From the NCBI RefSeq assembly GCF_023205095.1, contig NZ_CP046242.1, positions 1,477,001 through 1,541,000 on the forward strand: 64,000 nt of DNA, written 5' to 3'. Under the pieces are notes generated by a model. It saw nothing but the letters and a program-made list of their open reading frames with translations. It ran no database searches and was not told the origin of the DNA. Below, piece after piece: positions 55,118-64,000 of this stretch (position 1 is its first letter; each line of letters begins with the position of its first letter). The position numbers were made by a program, and so were the translations under genes. Source of the stretch: Bizionia sp. M204 (GTDB lineage: Bacteria; Bacteroidota; Bacteroidia; Flavobacteriales; Flavobacteriaceae).

Positions 55118-56461
55118 ATGTCTATATCTTCCTTAAATGCCATTTCTCCTATTGATGGTCGTTACCGTAATAAAGTTGAAAAATTAGCCCCTTATTTTTC
55201 TGAAGAAGCGTTAATAAAATACCGCGTACAAGTAGAAATTGAATATTTTATTGCATTGTGCGAAGTGCCGCTGCCACAATTAGCCGATTTTAACACGGCA
55301 CTATTTGACGATTTACGCGCTATTTATAAAAATTTCACCGCTATTGATGCATCTGCCATTAAGGATATTGAAAAAGTAACCAATCACGATGTGAAAGCGG
55401 TTGAATACTTTATTAAAGAAAAATTTGACAGCTTACAAATTTCAGAATATAAAGAGTTTATTCATTTCGGATTAACGTCTCAAGATATTAATAATACATC
55501 TATTCCTTTGAGTATTAAAGATGCTATGAATGATGTATATGTTCCTGAATATTTTGAAGTTTTAAACAAATTAAAAACATTGGCGGAAGATTGGAAATCC
55601 GTTCCTATGTTGGCTAGAACTCATGGACAACCTGCTTCTCCTACACGTTTAGGAAAGGAAATTCACGTATTTGTTACACGTTTGGAAGCTCAATTTGATT
55701 TATTAAACGATATTCCTAGTGCGGCAAAATTTGGTGGTGCCACTGGAAACTTTAATGCACATCATGTTGCCTATCCAGAAATAGATTGGAAAGCTTTTGG
55801 CAGTCAATTTGTACAGGAAAAATTAGGGTTACACCACTCGTTTCCTACCACACAAATTGAACATTACGATCATATGGCAGCTTTATTTGATACTTTAAAA
55901 CGTATTAATACCATATTAATTGATTTAGATCGAGATATCTGGACCTATGTGTCCATGGATTATTTTAAACAGCGCATTAAAGCTGGCGAAGTAGGAAGTT
56001 CTGCCATGCCTCATAAAGTAAACCCTATTGATTTTGAAAATAGCGAAGGGAATTTAGGAATAGCCAATGCTATTTTCGAGCATTTATCAGCCAAATTGCC
56101 AATTTCCAGATTACAACGCGATTTAACAGATAGTACGGTTTTACGTAATGTAGGTGTTCCTTTTGGACATACTATTATTGGGTTTAAGTCTATTTTAAAA
56201 GGTTTAAATAAACTGCTTTTAAACGAAAGTAAGTTTGCCGAAGATTTAGAAAACAATTGGGCTGTGGTTGCAGAAGCTATTCAAACCATTTTACGTCGCG
56301 AATCGTATCCAAATCCGTATGAAGCTTTAAAAGGATTAACACGTACCAATGAAAAAATTAATCAACAATCCATTTCAAATTTCATTGATACATTAGAGGT
56401 TTCGGATGGGATTAAAAAGGAGTTAAAAGCTATTACACCTAGTAACTATACAGGAATTTAA
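55118..56461 (+). CDS. purB: Adenylosuccinate lyase
   Basis: This 447-aa enzyme of the fumarase/aspartase superfamily acts twice in purine synthesis: it splits SAICAR to AICAR and adenylosuccinate to AMP, releasing fumarate. The signature loop GSSAMPHKVNPIDFEN is present near residue 290, as are TSQDINNTS and ARTHGQPASPT. Length is normal. A 63-aa membrane protein gene follows directly. Confidence 0.97.
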   Translation: MSISSLNAISPIDGRYRNKVEKLAPYFSEEALIKYRVQVEIEYFIALCEVPLPQLADFNTALFDDLRAIYKNFTAIDASAIKDIEKVTNHDVKAVEYFIKEKFDSLQISEYKEFIHFGLTSQDINNTSIPLSIKDAMNDVYVPEYFEVLNKLKTLAEDWKSVPMLARTHGQPASPTRLGKEIHVFVTRLEAQFDLLNDIPSAAKFGGATGNFNAHHVAYPEIDWKAFGSQFVQEKLGLHHSFPTTQIEHYDHMAALFDTLKRINTILIDLDRDIWTYVSMDYFKQRIKAGEVGSSAMPHKVNPIDFENSEGNLGIANAIFEHLSAKLPISRLQRDLTDSTVLRNVGVPFGHTIIGFKSILKGLNKLLLNESKFAEDLENNWAVVAEAIQTILRRESYPNPYEALKGLTRTNEKINQQSISNFIDTLEVSDGIKKELKAITPSNYTGI

Positions 56462-56462
56462 A

Positions 56463-56654
56463 ATGTTAACAGATAAACAATCTCTAATCCTTTGCGGAAT
56501 TGTAGGTGTCAGTTTTTCAGTAGCTGGGATTTGCGGCTTATTGGAGAACTATATGATAAGTGGGATTTTCATGGCATTATTTTTGGCTATTTTAATCAAT
56601 ATTATTGTAACAGTTTCAAAGCATCATAAGAAAAATGATGACCAAACCACTTAA
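56463..56654 (+). CDS. Small two-helix membrane protein
   Basis: This 63-aa protein has two hydrophobic segments (about 9-26 and 30-50) and a basic tail. It starts 1 bp after the purB stop and ends just before a terminator, so it is the last gene of the purB transcript. Function unknown. Confidence 0.72.
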   Translation: MLTDKQSLILCGIVGVSFSVAGICGLLENYMISGIFMALFLAILINIIVTVSKHHKKNDDQTT

Positions 56655-56660
56655 AGCAAA

Positions 56661-56689
56661 AAAGCGATCTACAAAAGATCGCTTTTTTT
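56661..56689. terminator. Bidirectional terminator
   Basis: AGCGATCT (56663-56670) pairs with AGATCGCT (56676-56683), with T-runs on both strands. It serves purB on plus and the DUF4252 operon on minus. Confidence 0.88.
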
Positions 56690-56708
56690 ATAATTATTTG
56701 TCTGAATA

Positions 56709-57254
56709 TTATTTAAAGAAATTGACAATATCTTTTAATTGTTCAGAATCTTCAAAATTAGTGTTTTGAACGGCACTAGCCAATGCTCCAATTTGTTCGG
56801 GACGCATATTATCACCTAAAATTCTAACCACACCAAAGCCCATTTCTTTAGAGCTTCCAAAGACAATAACTTCTTCCGCACTGTCATCATCTCCCAAATA
56901 GGAAATAACGAAGGTCATACCACTATCTCTAAACTCCATGAGTTCTGTATATTTTACATTACTTAAAATGGCTTTAACTTTTGCTAATTCGGCGTTATAA
57001 GTGGTCATATTGGTTTCGCTTGCTTTAAAACCTAAAAAGTTTAAACGCTGAACAGATTTATAAGCCTCCTTTTGCTCATCCGTTAAGGCCGCTTCATCTA
57101 ATGCTACAATAGACGTTGGAATATCGGCCGTAACAAAATCGGCTTTTTCCTGATTATCTACAAAATACGTTTGTAATGATTCGCCTGAATTACAGCTTAT
57201 TAGTGACATAGCCACTAATAAACTGAACAGGGTATATTTGATTGATTGTTTCAT
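56709..57254 (-). CDS. DUF4252 lipoprotein
   Basis: ATG 57254 gives a lipoprotein signal (MKQSIKYTLFSLLVAMSLISC, lipid Cys21); the in-frame ATG at 57296 overlaps the preceding gene. The mature protein has the DUF4252 pattern (FGSSKEMGFGVVRILGDNMRPEQIGAL). It is a paralogue of the next protein upstream and the last gene of the sigma operon. Probably envelope-associated; function unknown. Confidence 0.87.
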   Translation of the reverse strand: MKQSIKYTLFSLLVAMSLISCNSGESLQTYFVDNQEKADFVTADIPTSIVALDEAALTDEQKEAYKSVQRLNFLGFKASETNMTTYNAELAKVKAILSNVKYTELMEFRDSGMTFVISYLGDDDSAEEVIVFGSSKEMGFGVVRILGDNMRPEQIGALASAVQNTNFEDSEQLKDIVNFFK

Positions 57255-57261
57255 GATGGTA

Positions 57262-57828
57262 TTATCTCTTATCTTTCTTTTCCAAATGTTCACCACCTGG
57301 AATATTCATTTTCTGGGTTAATTTAGAAATTTGATTTAAGTTAATATCTCCTGTTAATGAAACTACCACTGTTTCAAATTCACGTTTTTTACCATTCATA
57401 TTAATATCCATATCTTTTGTAACAGCTCCAATACCATCTACAAACATCAGGAATTCACTTACATGGTCCGAATCGCGGCCTTCCTTAACATAAAATGTCA
57501 TATTCATGCCATCATCTTTAACGACCATTAATTCCTCTAAACCACCTTTTCTAGATTTTACCCATTTAGATACATCGGAAGAAATAGCTTTATCTCCTGT
57601 GGAAATGACTTTAAAACTGGTAATACTATTCACCATATTGATATATTCTTGTGATTCTGGATCATCCGTATTAATATCCATTTTAGCTAACATTTGAAAC
57701 ATTTTAGGTTTAATGGACACATAGGTTACTTCAGGATTCTCGCTGTATTTTGCAAAAATATCTTGTGCTTGAGAAGCGAATGGCATCATCATTAGTGCCA
57801 AAACGAAAATAAGGGTGTACTTTTTCAT
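57262..57828 (-). CDS. DUF4252 exported protein
   Basis: ATG 57828 starts a signal peptide (MKKYTLIFVLALMMMPFASQAQ). The mature part carries MTFYVKEG, VSEFLMFVDG and VVVSLTGDINLNQISKL, matching DUF4252. Unlike its neighbour it is not a lipoprotein. It stands third in the ECF sigma operon, a known association for this family. Confidence 0.87.
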   Translation of the reverse strand: MKKYTLIFVLALMMMPFASQAQDIFAKYSENPEVTYVSIKPKMFQMLAKMDINTDDPESQEYINMVNSITSFKVISTGDKAISSDVSKWVKSRKGGLEELMVVKDDGMNMTFYVKEGRDSDHVSEFLMFVDGIGAVTKDMDINMNGKKREFETVVVSLTGDINLNQISKLTQKMNIPGGEHLEKKDKR

Positions 57829-57903
57829 AGGGTTTGTTTTTAATTTATTTAATTTTTCACGGTTAGTAATGGTGTTGTTATTAATTATTGTTTTCATTTC
57901 AGT

Positions 57904-58386
57904 TTATTGTTTGTTTTTAAATATTCTATTTGTGGAATTCTCCATTTCTTTTAAGTAATTGACTTTAGACATGCCATTATTAACAGCATTTAAATAATTT
58001 ACTTTTTCAAAACCTTTATTCATGTGTGTTGAAATCATTTCGAGTGATTTAACCACTTCATTATAAGCTAACATAGGATCGTCATAGGTTCCTAAATCTT
58101 CTTGTGTATGCAACGGATTATTGAAATATAAGCTTATTGAAAGTACTGCAATGGCAGCAACTGTAAGCCATTTATAATTAAATATGGTTCGCGATTTCAA
58201 AGGCAATTCTTTAATAGAGACTTCTTCCTGATTTGCTTTAAAGTAAGCAAACATAGGTTTGTACATCTCTAAATGCGGTGCCACATCATCTTGTGTAAAA
58301 TACGCCTTCAATTGTGCTTCTTCCTGAAGCGTGGTTTCGGCATTTTCATATTTTTCAAGTAATTTTTCTATATTATTTAATACCAT
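57904..58386 (-). CDS. Single-pass membrane protein, probable anti-sigma factor
   Basis: This 160-aa protein has a cytoplasmic helical N-terminus ([23 protein letters not shown]), a central transmembrane segment (about 72-88) and a periplasmic tail. Its start overlaps the ECF sigma stop by 14 bp, so it is translationally coupled. Position and topology fit an anti-sigma factor, but no zinc-binding HxxxCxxC motif is seen. Confidence 0.78.
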   Translation of the reverse strand: MVLNNIEKLLEKYENAETTLQEEAQLKAYFTQDDVAPHLEMYKPMFAYFKANQEEVSIKELPLKSRTIFNYKWLTVAAIAVLSISLYFNNPLHTQEDLGTYDDPMLAYNEVVKSLEMISTHMNKGFEKVNYLNAVNNGMSKVNYLKEMENSTNRIFKNKQ

Positions 58387-58882
58387 AATTATGTGTATTA
58401 GTTAATTTTTCACGTATTGTTTTTCGAGCTCTTGATAAGGCTACTCGGACGGCTGTTTCATTCATATCTAGCATTTTGGCTATTTCATTATAATCGTATT
58501 GCTCAATATCCCGCAGCTGAACAACCATTTTTTGCTGTTCTGGCAAATCTGCCATAATCTTACTTACCCAATCCAAACTATCATTGACCTCAACTTCCTT
58601 TTGTAAGGACACATTATGATCTTCATAATTACTATGTACAATTTTTAAATTCTGTGCCTGTTTAGATTTTAATTTATCTAAACAAAAATTTTTTGTCATG
58701 GTCATTGAAAAGGCTTCTATGTTTTTATAGTTGCTCATTTTCTCTTGGTTTTTCCACAATTTTAAGATAATCTCTTGAGTTGCATCTTCTGCTTCCTCCC
58801 GAGACACAAGCAATCGTTTGGCTAAACGAAAGACTTTATCTTTAAATGGCATGACAATATTCAAAAATTCTGTCTGTGTCAT
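58373..58882 (-). CDS. ECF-type RNA polymerase sigma factor
   Basis: This 169-aa protein has sigma region 2 ([29 protein letters not shown]) and region 4 with HTH ([41 protein letters not shown]). It is the first gene of an operon with a membrane protein and two DUF4252 proteins, likely responding to an envelope signal. Confidence 0.95.
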   Translation of the reverse strand: MTQTEFLNIVMPFKDKVFRLAKRLLVSREEAEDATQEIILKLWKNQEKMSNYKNIEAFSMTMTKNFCLDKLKSKQAQNLKIVHSNYEDHNVSLQKEVEVNDSLDWVSKIMADLPEQQKMVVQLRDIEQYDYNEIAKMLDMNETAVRVALSRARKTIREKLTNTHNYGIK

Positions 58883-59015
58883 AGTTTGTGGTTAATCAAT
58901 AATAGCTGGTTTTTGCCTACTTACTATTACGACGATTGATAACTTAATTTGTTACAAATAATTTTTATTATGTTATAAAGTAACTACTTTTAATTCGACA
59001 AAAAGAACAATTAAA

Positions 59016-60446
59016 ATGAAAATAGCTATGAAAAACCGAACTATTTATTTACTCGTTATTTACGCATCTACCCTATTTACGGGCTGTTTTGAAGATATAG
59101 ATGATAATCCAGCATCTACCCGTGACTTAAATGATTTTGTTTGGCGAGGTTTAAACACCTATTATCTCTATAAGGATAATGTGCCGGATTTAGCAAACGA
59201 CCGGTTTGATACAGGTTCCTATGAAGCATTTTTAAATAATTATCCTTCACCAGAAGCCTTGTTTGAATATTTACGCTATCAACCACAAACGGTGGATAGG
59301 TTTAGTTGGATAACGTCTAATTACATTCAATTGGAACAACTATTAAGTGGTACAACACAAAACAACGGCATGGATTACGGCCTTATGCGTTATCCAGACG
59401 GTTCGGAAAACGTGTTTGGATATGTTGGATATGTATTGCCAAATTCTAGCGCTAGCAATCAAGGCGTCTCCAGAGGAACTATTTTTTATGCTATTGATGG
59501 CATTCCAATTACTACCTCTAATTTTAATAGTTTATTACGAAATACTACCTACACTATTAATTTAGCAGATTATAATGATAATGGAACCTCTCAAACGAGC
59601 GATGACAATATTACACCAAATGGCCAAAGCATTACACTTTCAAAATCTTCCCTTACTGAAAACCCTATTTTTAAAACAGAAATATTTGAAGTTGCCGGAG
59701 AAAACGTAGGGTATTTAATGTATAATGGATTTACTAGAGATTTTGATTCGCAATTAAATGCCGTGTTTGGTCAGTTTCAAGCAAATAATATTCAGAATTT
59801 AGTTTTGGATTTACGTTATAATTCGGGAGGCTCTGTTAATACAGCTATTTTATTGTCTAGTATGATAGCTGGACAAACTGGCAATGTGTTTAGTACGGAA
59901 GAATGGAATTCTGATATTCAATCTCAACTATCAGAAGCACAAACCACGAATTACTTTACAGATAATGATGCTGGAGCTCCTTTAAACATTTTAAATCTAA
60001 ACAAGGTGTATGTTTTAACCACAAAACGATCAGCATCTGCTAGTGAGTTAGTTATAAACAGTTTAGATCCTTATATAGATGTGGTTCAAATAGGAACCGA
60101 AACTGCTGGTAAATTTCAAGCATCCGTAACGCTTTATGATGCGCCCGATTTTCGTAGAGCAAATGCAAACCCATCACATTTATATGCTATGCAACCTCTA
60201 GTATTAAAATCCTTGAATGCCGTTGGTAATACGGATTATAGCCAAGGCTTATTTCCGGAAATACCGCAGTCCGAAAATTACAGCAATATGGGAACACTGG
60301 GCTCTGAAACTGAACCGCTTTTAGCAACAGCTCTACAGCTTATTTTAGATGATAGCCGCATTTATATTCCTTTTGTAGAACCTTTGGATTTAGTTGGAGA
60401 TAAGTCCGATGTCTTACCACTGTCTATTGGTATGTATGTAGATTAG
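59016..60446 (+). CDS. S41 family peptidase, lipoprotein
   Basis: This 476-aa protein has a lipoprotein signal with lipid Cys24 (LFTGC); a second ATG at 59028 would also work. A degenerate PDZ region (about 130-190) precedes the C-terminal processing peptidase domain with catalytic S341 (RSASASEL) and K366 (TETAGKF), 25 residues apart as in Tsp. It should act on proteins in the periplasm or at the surface. Confidence 0.92.
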   Translation: MKIAMKNRTIYLLVIYASTLFTGCFEDIDDNPASTRDLNDFVWRGLNTYYLYKDNVPDLANDRFDTGSYEAFLNNYPSPEALFEYLRYQPQTVDRFSWITSNYIQLEQLLSGTTQNNGMDYGLMRYPDGSENVFGYVGYVLPNSSASNQGVSRGTIFYAIDGIPITTSNFNSLLRNTTYTINLADYNDNGTSQTSDDNITPNGQSITLSKSSLTENPIFKTEIFEVAGENVGYLMYNGFTRDFDSQLNAVFGQFQANNIQNLVLDLRYNSGGSVNTAILLSSMIAGQTGNVFSTEEWNSDIQSQLSEAQTTNYFTDNDAGAPLNILNLNKVYVLTTKRSASASELVINSLDPYIDVVQIGTETAGKFQASVTLYDAPDFRRANANPSHLYAMQPLVLKSLNAVGNTDYSQGLFPEIPQSENYSNMGTLGSETEPLLATALQLILDDSRIYIPFVEPLDLVGDKSDVLPLSIGMYVD

Positions 60447-60481
60447 TTGTTAGTTGTTAGTTGTTAGTTGTTAGTTGTTAG
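60443..60481 (+). repeat. Heptamer tandem repeat TTAGTTG x 5.6
   Basis: Five complete copies of TTAGTTG plus TTAG start at the TAG stop codon of the S41 gene (60444-60446) and run into the non-coding gap. The first copy contains the stop, so copy-number change would not alter the protein. Confidence 0.95.
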
Positions 60482-60521
60482 AAAATTATACTATTACATG
60501 ACTATTTGAATTTATAAAACA

Positions 60522-60549
60522 AAAAACCCAGACTTTCGTCTGGGTTTTT
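60522..60549. terminator. Bidirectional terminator, copy 1
   Basis: AAAAACCCAGAC (60522-60533) pairs with GTCTGGGTTTTT (60538-60549). It lies between the convergent S41 and 922-aa genes and is nearly identical to the one at 63551-63578. Confidence 0.93.
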
Positions 60550-60572
60550 CTATACACTATAGTTTAGGCATA

Positions 60573-63341
60573 TTAGTTTTTAAGAACGCGAATAGTTTCA
60601 GTCGTTTTACCAATAGTTACTTTTACAAAGTAAGCTCCTGTTTGTAAGTTAGACATATCTACCTCGCTTGCAACAGTATTAGGAGACGTACGAAGTACTT
60701 CTTGTCCTAACATATTGTAAACAGCCACCTGTTGAATTGCTTTTTGAGTTTTTAACATTAATAAATTATTAACCGGGTTTGGATAATACGTTAGCGCTGA
60801 ATCCATATCAAAATCTTGCGTAGATAATGTTGTATTAATGGTAATATCATGTGTAGACGGATCTCCTGAATTTATCCAAGCTCCTACTTGAATATAATAG
60901 TTAGTCCCAGCTACGGATGTAAATGTTAATACAGCAGGATTATTAAATGGATCTATGCTAAAATCACACGTACCTAAAGTTATTCCTGCACAGTCAGGAC
61001 TTGCATAAACACCAATTTGCGAATCTTCGTTAGGAGAATCGACCGTTATAGTTAAATCGCCGCCATCTCCAACAACCGTGTACCATACATCATTCCCTAT
61101 TGTTCCATTACAAGAAGTTGACGATGCACCTGTTGCATTAAAAGTTGTACCAGATGTTGTACTTCCAATTGCAATTGCAATTGCACCAGAACAATCGTCG
61201 TTTGCTGGAGGTGGACCTGGCGTATTAAATGTGTAAGGTCCTACCCAAATACTAGTATCGCCTGCTCCACAATCTGCACGTACATAGAAATCATAAGCTG
61301 TAGAAGCAGATAAACCTATAAGTGATTCCGGGTTGTTTGTAGTTCCCGTAATCATAGTCCCAGTTCCTAACGTAAAGTTTTCTGCTCCCCATTCTACATC
61401 CCAAGTTGTGGCTGTTCCATTTTCAGTCCATTGTAAATCAGCCGTAGTCTCTGTTAAGTTGGTTGCATTTAAACCAGTTGGTTCAGGACACGTTGGTGGT
61501 GTGTTTAAACAAAATGTTACATCACCAAAATTATCATTATTCCAATCGTAAATTCTTACATAATATGTAGCAGAAGGTGTTAAACCTGTAAAGCTAGCTG
61601 TTGCGGCTGTAGTACAGCCAACTTCTACCAAGGAACCACAAGAACCACTAAATAGTTCAAGTTGTGTTGTAGAAAAAGCAGAGGCACTTCTAGTATACAC
61701 TAGTTCTGTTTCACCTGCTGGCATATCAAACTGGTACCAAATATCGCCACCTGCATAAACTGCAGTTGCACAACCAGCTTGAGCAACTCCAGAGTCCGTT
61801 GCACCTGTATTGTTTCCTGTTACTGTAGTTCCACAAGCACCAATTCCAATAGGAGCAATTTCTGCAGTGGCACAGTTATCATTAGTTGGAGGGCATGTAT
61901 CTAAACCAAAAGTTCCTAATGTATAATCGCATCCCGCGTCTGTATGTTCTATATTTAATGTTGTATCAACACCAAATGCATAGGGACCAAATGTTACTGT
62001 TCCTGTAAATGCTTGCGGAGAAACACCATCAGTAATATTTGTTGCATCTCCAGCATCAGTTACTACCACTTCAATGGTATATGTTGATGTACCACAGTCC
62101 TCAATGACTGAAGTTGTAGCTGCTCCTGGTGTACAGTTTAAACAAATTACATCCCAATCCCAGTCTTGATTAGAAGCACAACTTTGAACCGAGCCATCAG
62201 AATCTACAGCTACCGTAATAGAAGAACCGGAAGCAGTAAATTCTAGACCACTTAAGTTTCCGCCATTTGCACCTCTATATAATTCCGTTACGCCATCACT
62301 ATCTATAATTACTAAATCATCACAACAATTTTCAATAGAACCAGCATTAAAAATAACTTTTAAGTTAGATCCATCACTACTTTCATAAACGAAGTCTGTG
62401 TTATCATTAGCTGCATAACAAAATGTTGTGTTTAATGGCGTTCCGCACGTAACAATACTAGGACATTCATCATACGAAAAATTACCTAAAGTGAAATCGC
62501 ATGCATTATCGGAATGAACCACCATTAAGGTTTGTGTCGTTCCAATTGCAAAAGGACCAGCTGTAGCAGTTGTTCCAGAAATTGGATATGTTGTGGTTCC
62601 ATCAGAAACACCCGTAGCATCGCCAACGGTTGTAAACTCTACATTTACAGAATATTGAGAAGTAGCACAGTCTTGAACCACTGCAGAAGAATCAACCACT
62701 GCAAAGGTGCAGGTAGGAGGTGTTCCATCTATATAGTTAAACTGAATGTTAGGTCTGTTGTTTATTACATCTGAAGTAGGTAACCCACAAGCTGTTGTTC
62801 CGTCTCTTCTAACTGATCGGGCGCCATTTGCCGTATTTGCAGTTGTAGCTACTTGACCATAAGGTCCTGTATATGGGTTCTGTCCATCCGTACAAATATC
62901 AATTACTATATTATCAACACCGTTCCAAACAAAATTAGATGTAAAGGTTATCATATCATAAACACCAGATGCTGTTACGGTAGGATCATAATCTGTTGGT
63001 CCAAAAACCGTTACTGTAGGTGATGTATTATGTGCTGCTGAATTGGTAGCTGCTGTATGGCCAATTTTGATTGTATAACCTAACAAGGCACCACCCGCAT
63101 AATCCCCGACTATATCAAAGCCTAAAGCTGTAATTTCATCAAAAGGTGTCATCATGGTACTTAATTCTGCAGCCGTATATACTACTTGGTACCGCATGGC
63201 ATTATAAAAGCCATTGATTGGATCAGAAGCCGTAGAGCCCGTAACATCTGTTCCAGAGCCAATAACGACCGTTTGCGCGTTAGCCTGCCACGTAAAGGCA
63301 AAAGCTAAAAACATAATAATTTGAATTGTAGTTTTTTTCAT
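60573..63341 (-). CDS. T9SS cargo protein with FN3, CUB-like and type A sorting domains
   Basis: This 922-aa protein has a signal peptide (about 1-22, ending QANAQ). It has several beta domains with paired Cys, a CUB-like domain (from about residue 315, CGTPLNTTFCYAANDNTDF), pre-peptidase C-type domains (NDNCATAEIAPIG, NDDCSGAIAIAIG) flanking an FN3 domain (PTGLNATNLTETTADLQWT), and a type A sorting domain containing YYPNPVNNLL and VYNMLGQEVLR. No catalytic motif; probably a secreted or surface binding protein. Confidence 0.87.
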   Translation of the reverse strand: MKKTTIQIIMFLAFAFTWQANAQTVVIGSGTDVTGSTASDPINGFYNAMRYQVVYTAAELSTMMTPFDEITALGFDIVGDYAGGALLGYTIKIGHTAATNSAAHNTSPTVTVFGPTDYDPTVTASGVYDMITFTSNFVWNGVDNIVIDICTDGQNPYTGPYGQVATTANTANGARSVRRDGTTACGLPTSDVINNRPNIQFNYIDGTPPTCTFAVVDSSAVVQDCATSQYSVNVEFTTVGDATGVSDGTTTYPISGTTATAGPFAIGTTQTLMVVHSDNACDFTLGNFSYDECPSIVTCGTPLNTTFCYAANDNTDFVYESSDGSNLKVIFNAGSIENCCDDLVIIDSDGVTELYRGANGGNLSGLEFTASGSSITVAVDSDGSVQSCASNQDWDWDVICLNCTPGAATTSVIEDCGTSTYTIEVVVTDAGDATNITDGVSPQAFTGTVTFGPYAFGVDTTLNIEHTDAGCDYTLGTFGLDTCPPTNDNCATAEIAPIGIGACGTTVTGNNTGATDSGVAQAGCATAVYAGGDIWYQFDMPAGETELVYTRSASAFSTTQLELFSGSCGSLVEVGCTTAATASFTGLTPSATYYVRIYDWNNDNFGDVTFCLNTPPTCPEPTGLNATNLTETTADLQWTENGTATTWDVEWGAENFTLGTGTMITGTTNNPESLIGLSASTAYDFYVRADCGAGDTSIWVGPYTFNTPGPPPANDDCSGAIAIAIGSTTSGTTFNATGASSTSCNGTIGNDVWYTVVGDGGDLTITVDSPNEDSQIGVYASPDCAGITLGTCDFSIDPFNNPAVLTFTSVAGTNYYIQVGAWINSGDPSTHDITINTTLSTQDFDMDSALTYYPNPVNNLLMLKTQKAIQQVAVYNMLGQEVLRTSPNTVASEVDMSNLQTGAYFVKVTIGKTTETIRVLKN

Positions 63342-63550
63342 TTTAAAATTTGTTTAGTTAAATTAATAGACTTTTAATATACTACATTTATTATAGATGT
63401 TAAAAAATCCATAACAGTTTTATAATTTAACACCAAAGACAGGAATAGCTCCGTTTATAAAAGATAAGCTAGTAAAAACGTCAATATTATGTGTAAAAAA
63501 CGAGTAGAATATTTAATAGAAAAGCTTAATACCCTTCCAACCGAAATAAA

Positions 63551-63578
63551 AAAAACCCAGACTCTCGTCTGGGTTTTT
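63551..63578. terminator. Terminator, copy 2
   Basis: AAAAACCCAGAC (63551-63562) pairs with GTCTGGGTTTTT (63567-63578), closing the gene that runs off the right edge. The gap 63342-63550 shows only A/T-rich sequence and no gene. Confidence 0.93.
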
Positions 63579-63611
63579 CAATACAATATAATTTAATAAC
63601 TACTCCGCTTA

Positions 63612-64000
63612 TTAGTTTTTAATAACGCGAATTGTTTTCGTAGCATTACCAATAGTTACTTTAACAAAGTAAGCACCTGTTTGTAAGTTAGACATATCTA
63701 CCTCACTTGCAAATGTATTAGGAGCCGTACGAAGTACTTCTTGTCCTAACATGTTGTAAACAGCCACGTTACTAATATTATTTTGTGCTTTCACATTTAA
63801 CACATTTGACACTGGATTCGGATAATACGTAAACGCATTTGGAGAATCAAATTCATCTGTTGTCATGGTTTCACACTCTAACATAATTTTGTAAGTACCT
63901 GTTGTTGTACTACCATTTGAATAATGTGCGATATACACATAATATGTTTCTCCATCAACACTATCAACAATGGTGTATGATTCTTGACCAGTACTTTGAT
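63612..64000 (-). CDS. T9SS cargo protein, 5' part outside window
   Basis: The frame stays open to the right edge (reading QSTGQESYTIVDSVDGETYY before VYIAHYSNGS), so the gene continues beyond 64000; a GTG at 63938 is not the true start. The visible part ends a pre-peptidase C-type beta domain and includes a complete type A sorting domain (YYPNPVSNVLNV, VYNMLGQEVLR, RVIKN). The domain is almost identical to that of the 922-aa protein. Confidence 0.9.
   Translation of the reverse strand, partial: QSTGQESYTIVDSVDGETYYVYIAHYSNGSTTTGTYKIMLECETMTTDEFDSPNAFTYYPNPVSNVLNVKAQNNISNVAVYNMLGQEVLRTAPNTFASEVDMSNLQTGAYFVKVTIGNATKTIRVIKN

Overview
The window is low-GC DNA from a member of Bacteroidota, most likely a (marine) Flavobacteriaceae; I cannot name the genus. 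The evidence is: several secreted proteins ending in type IX secretion (T9SS) sorting domains, lineage-typical families (DUF4252, DUF4421, DUF6090, haem_bd, CHRD), promoters of the Bacteroidota form TTG-N20-TAnnTTTG, little use of Shine-Dalgarno sites, and flavobacterial housekeeping neighbours (rpsF-rpsR-rplI, nadC-yihY-priA, purB). No rRNA, tRNA, CRISPR array, insertion sequence or prophage was seen.

Layout. 1-17.7 kb is a plus-strand run of five large T9SS cargo genes: a LamG protein cut by the left edge, a 267-aa miniature of its C-terminus, two nearly identical M14 carboxypeptidases with different C-terminal modules (the second carries nineteen exact-length 28-aa repeats), and a 1709-aa LamG protein. 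Most are closed by strong terminators, and several share an upstream motif. 17.7-31.6 kb is mainly housekeeping: hisS, a GDPD lipoprotein, the S6-S18-L9 operon, an orphan LytTR regulator, nadC-yihY-priA, rlmH, hpf, rdgB and a few envelope proteins. 31.9-41.8 kb is accessory: a retinol-saturase-like flavoenzyme, small membrane and lipoproteins, a sialidase/beta-galactosidase pair, a urea transporter, an SdpI-like protein, and two exported DinB-family genes that are each broken by a single in-frame stop codon. 42-58.9 kb is mixed: DEAD-box helicase, TrmH, a three-repeat CHRD lipoprotein, a sirtuin, a membrane protein/XRE regulator pair, a coupled serine hydrolase-DUF6090 pair, an ABC-F ATPase, a glycosyltransferase, a haem_bd protein, purB, and an ECF sigma operon with two DUF4252 proteins. 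59-64 kb has an S41 peptidase lipoprotein and two more T9SS cargo genes on the minus strand, the last cut by the right edge.

How the genes work together. The secreted peptidases, adhesin-like LamG proteins, sialidase and beta-galactosidase fit a life of attaching to and digesting proteins and glycans outside the cell. The T9SS cargo genes show much local recombination: duplicated catalytic domains, homogenised tandem repeats, a stand-alone copy of a C-terminal module, and a duplicated sorting-domain-plus-terminator cassette. No complete undescribed defence or biosynthetic system was found. The observations most worth checking are the two stop-interrupted DinB genes, the repeat array and twin M14 genes, and the shared upstream motif of the cargo cluster.
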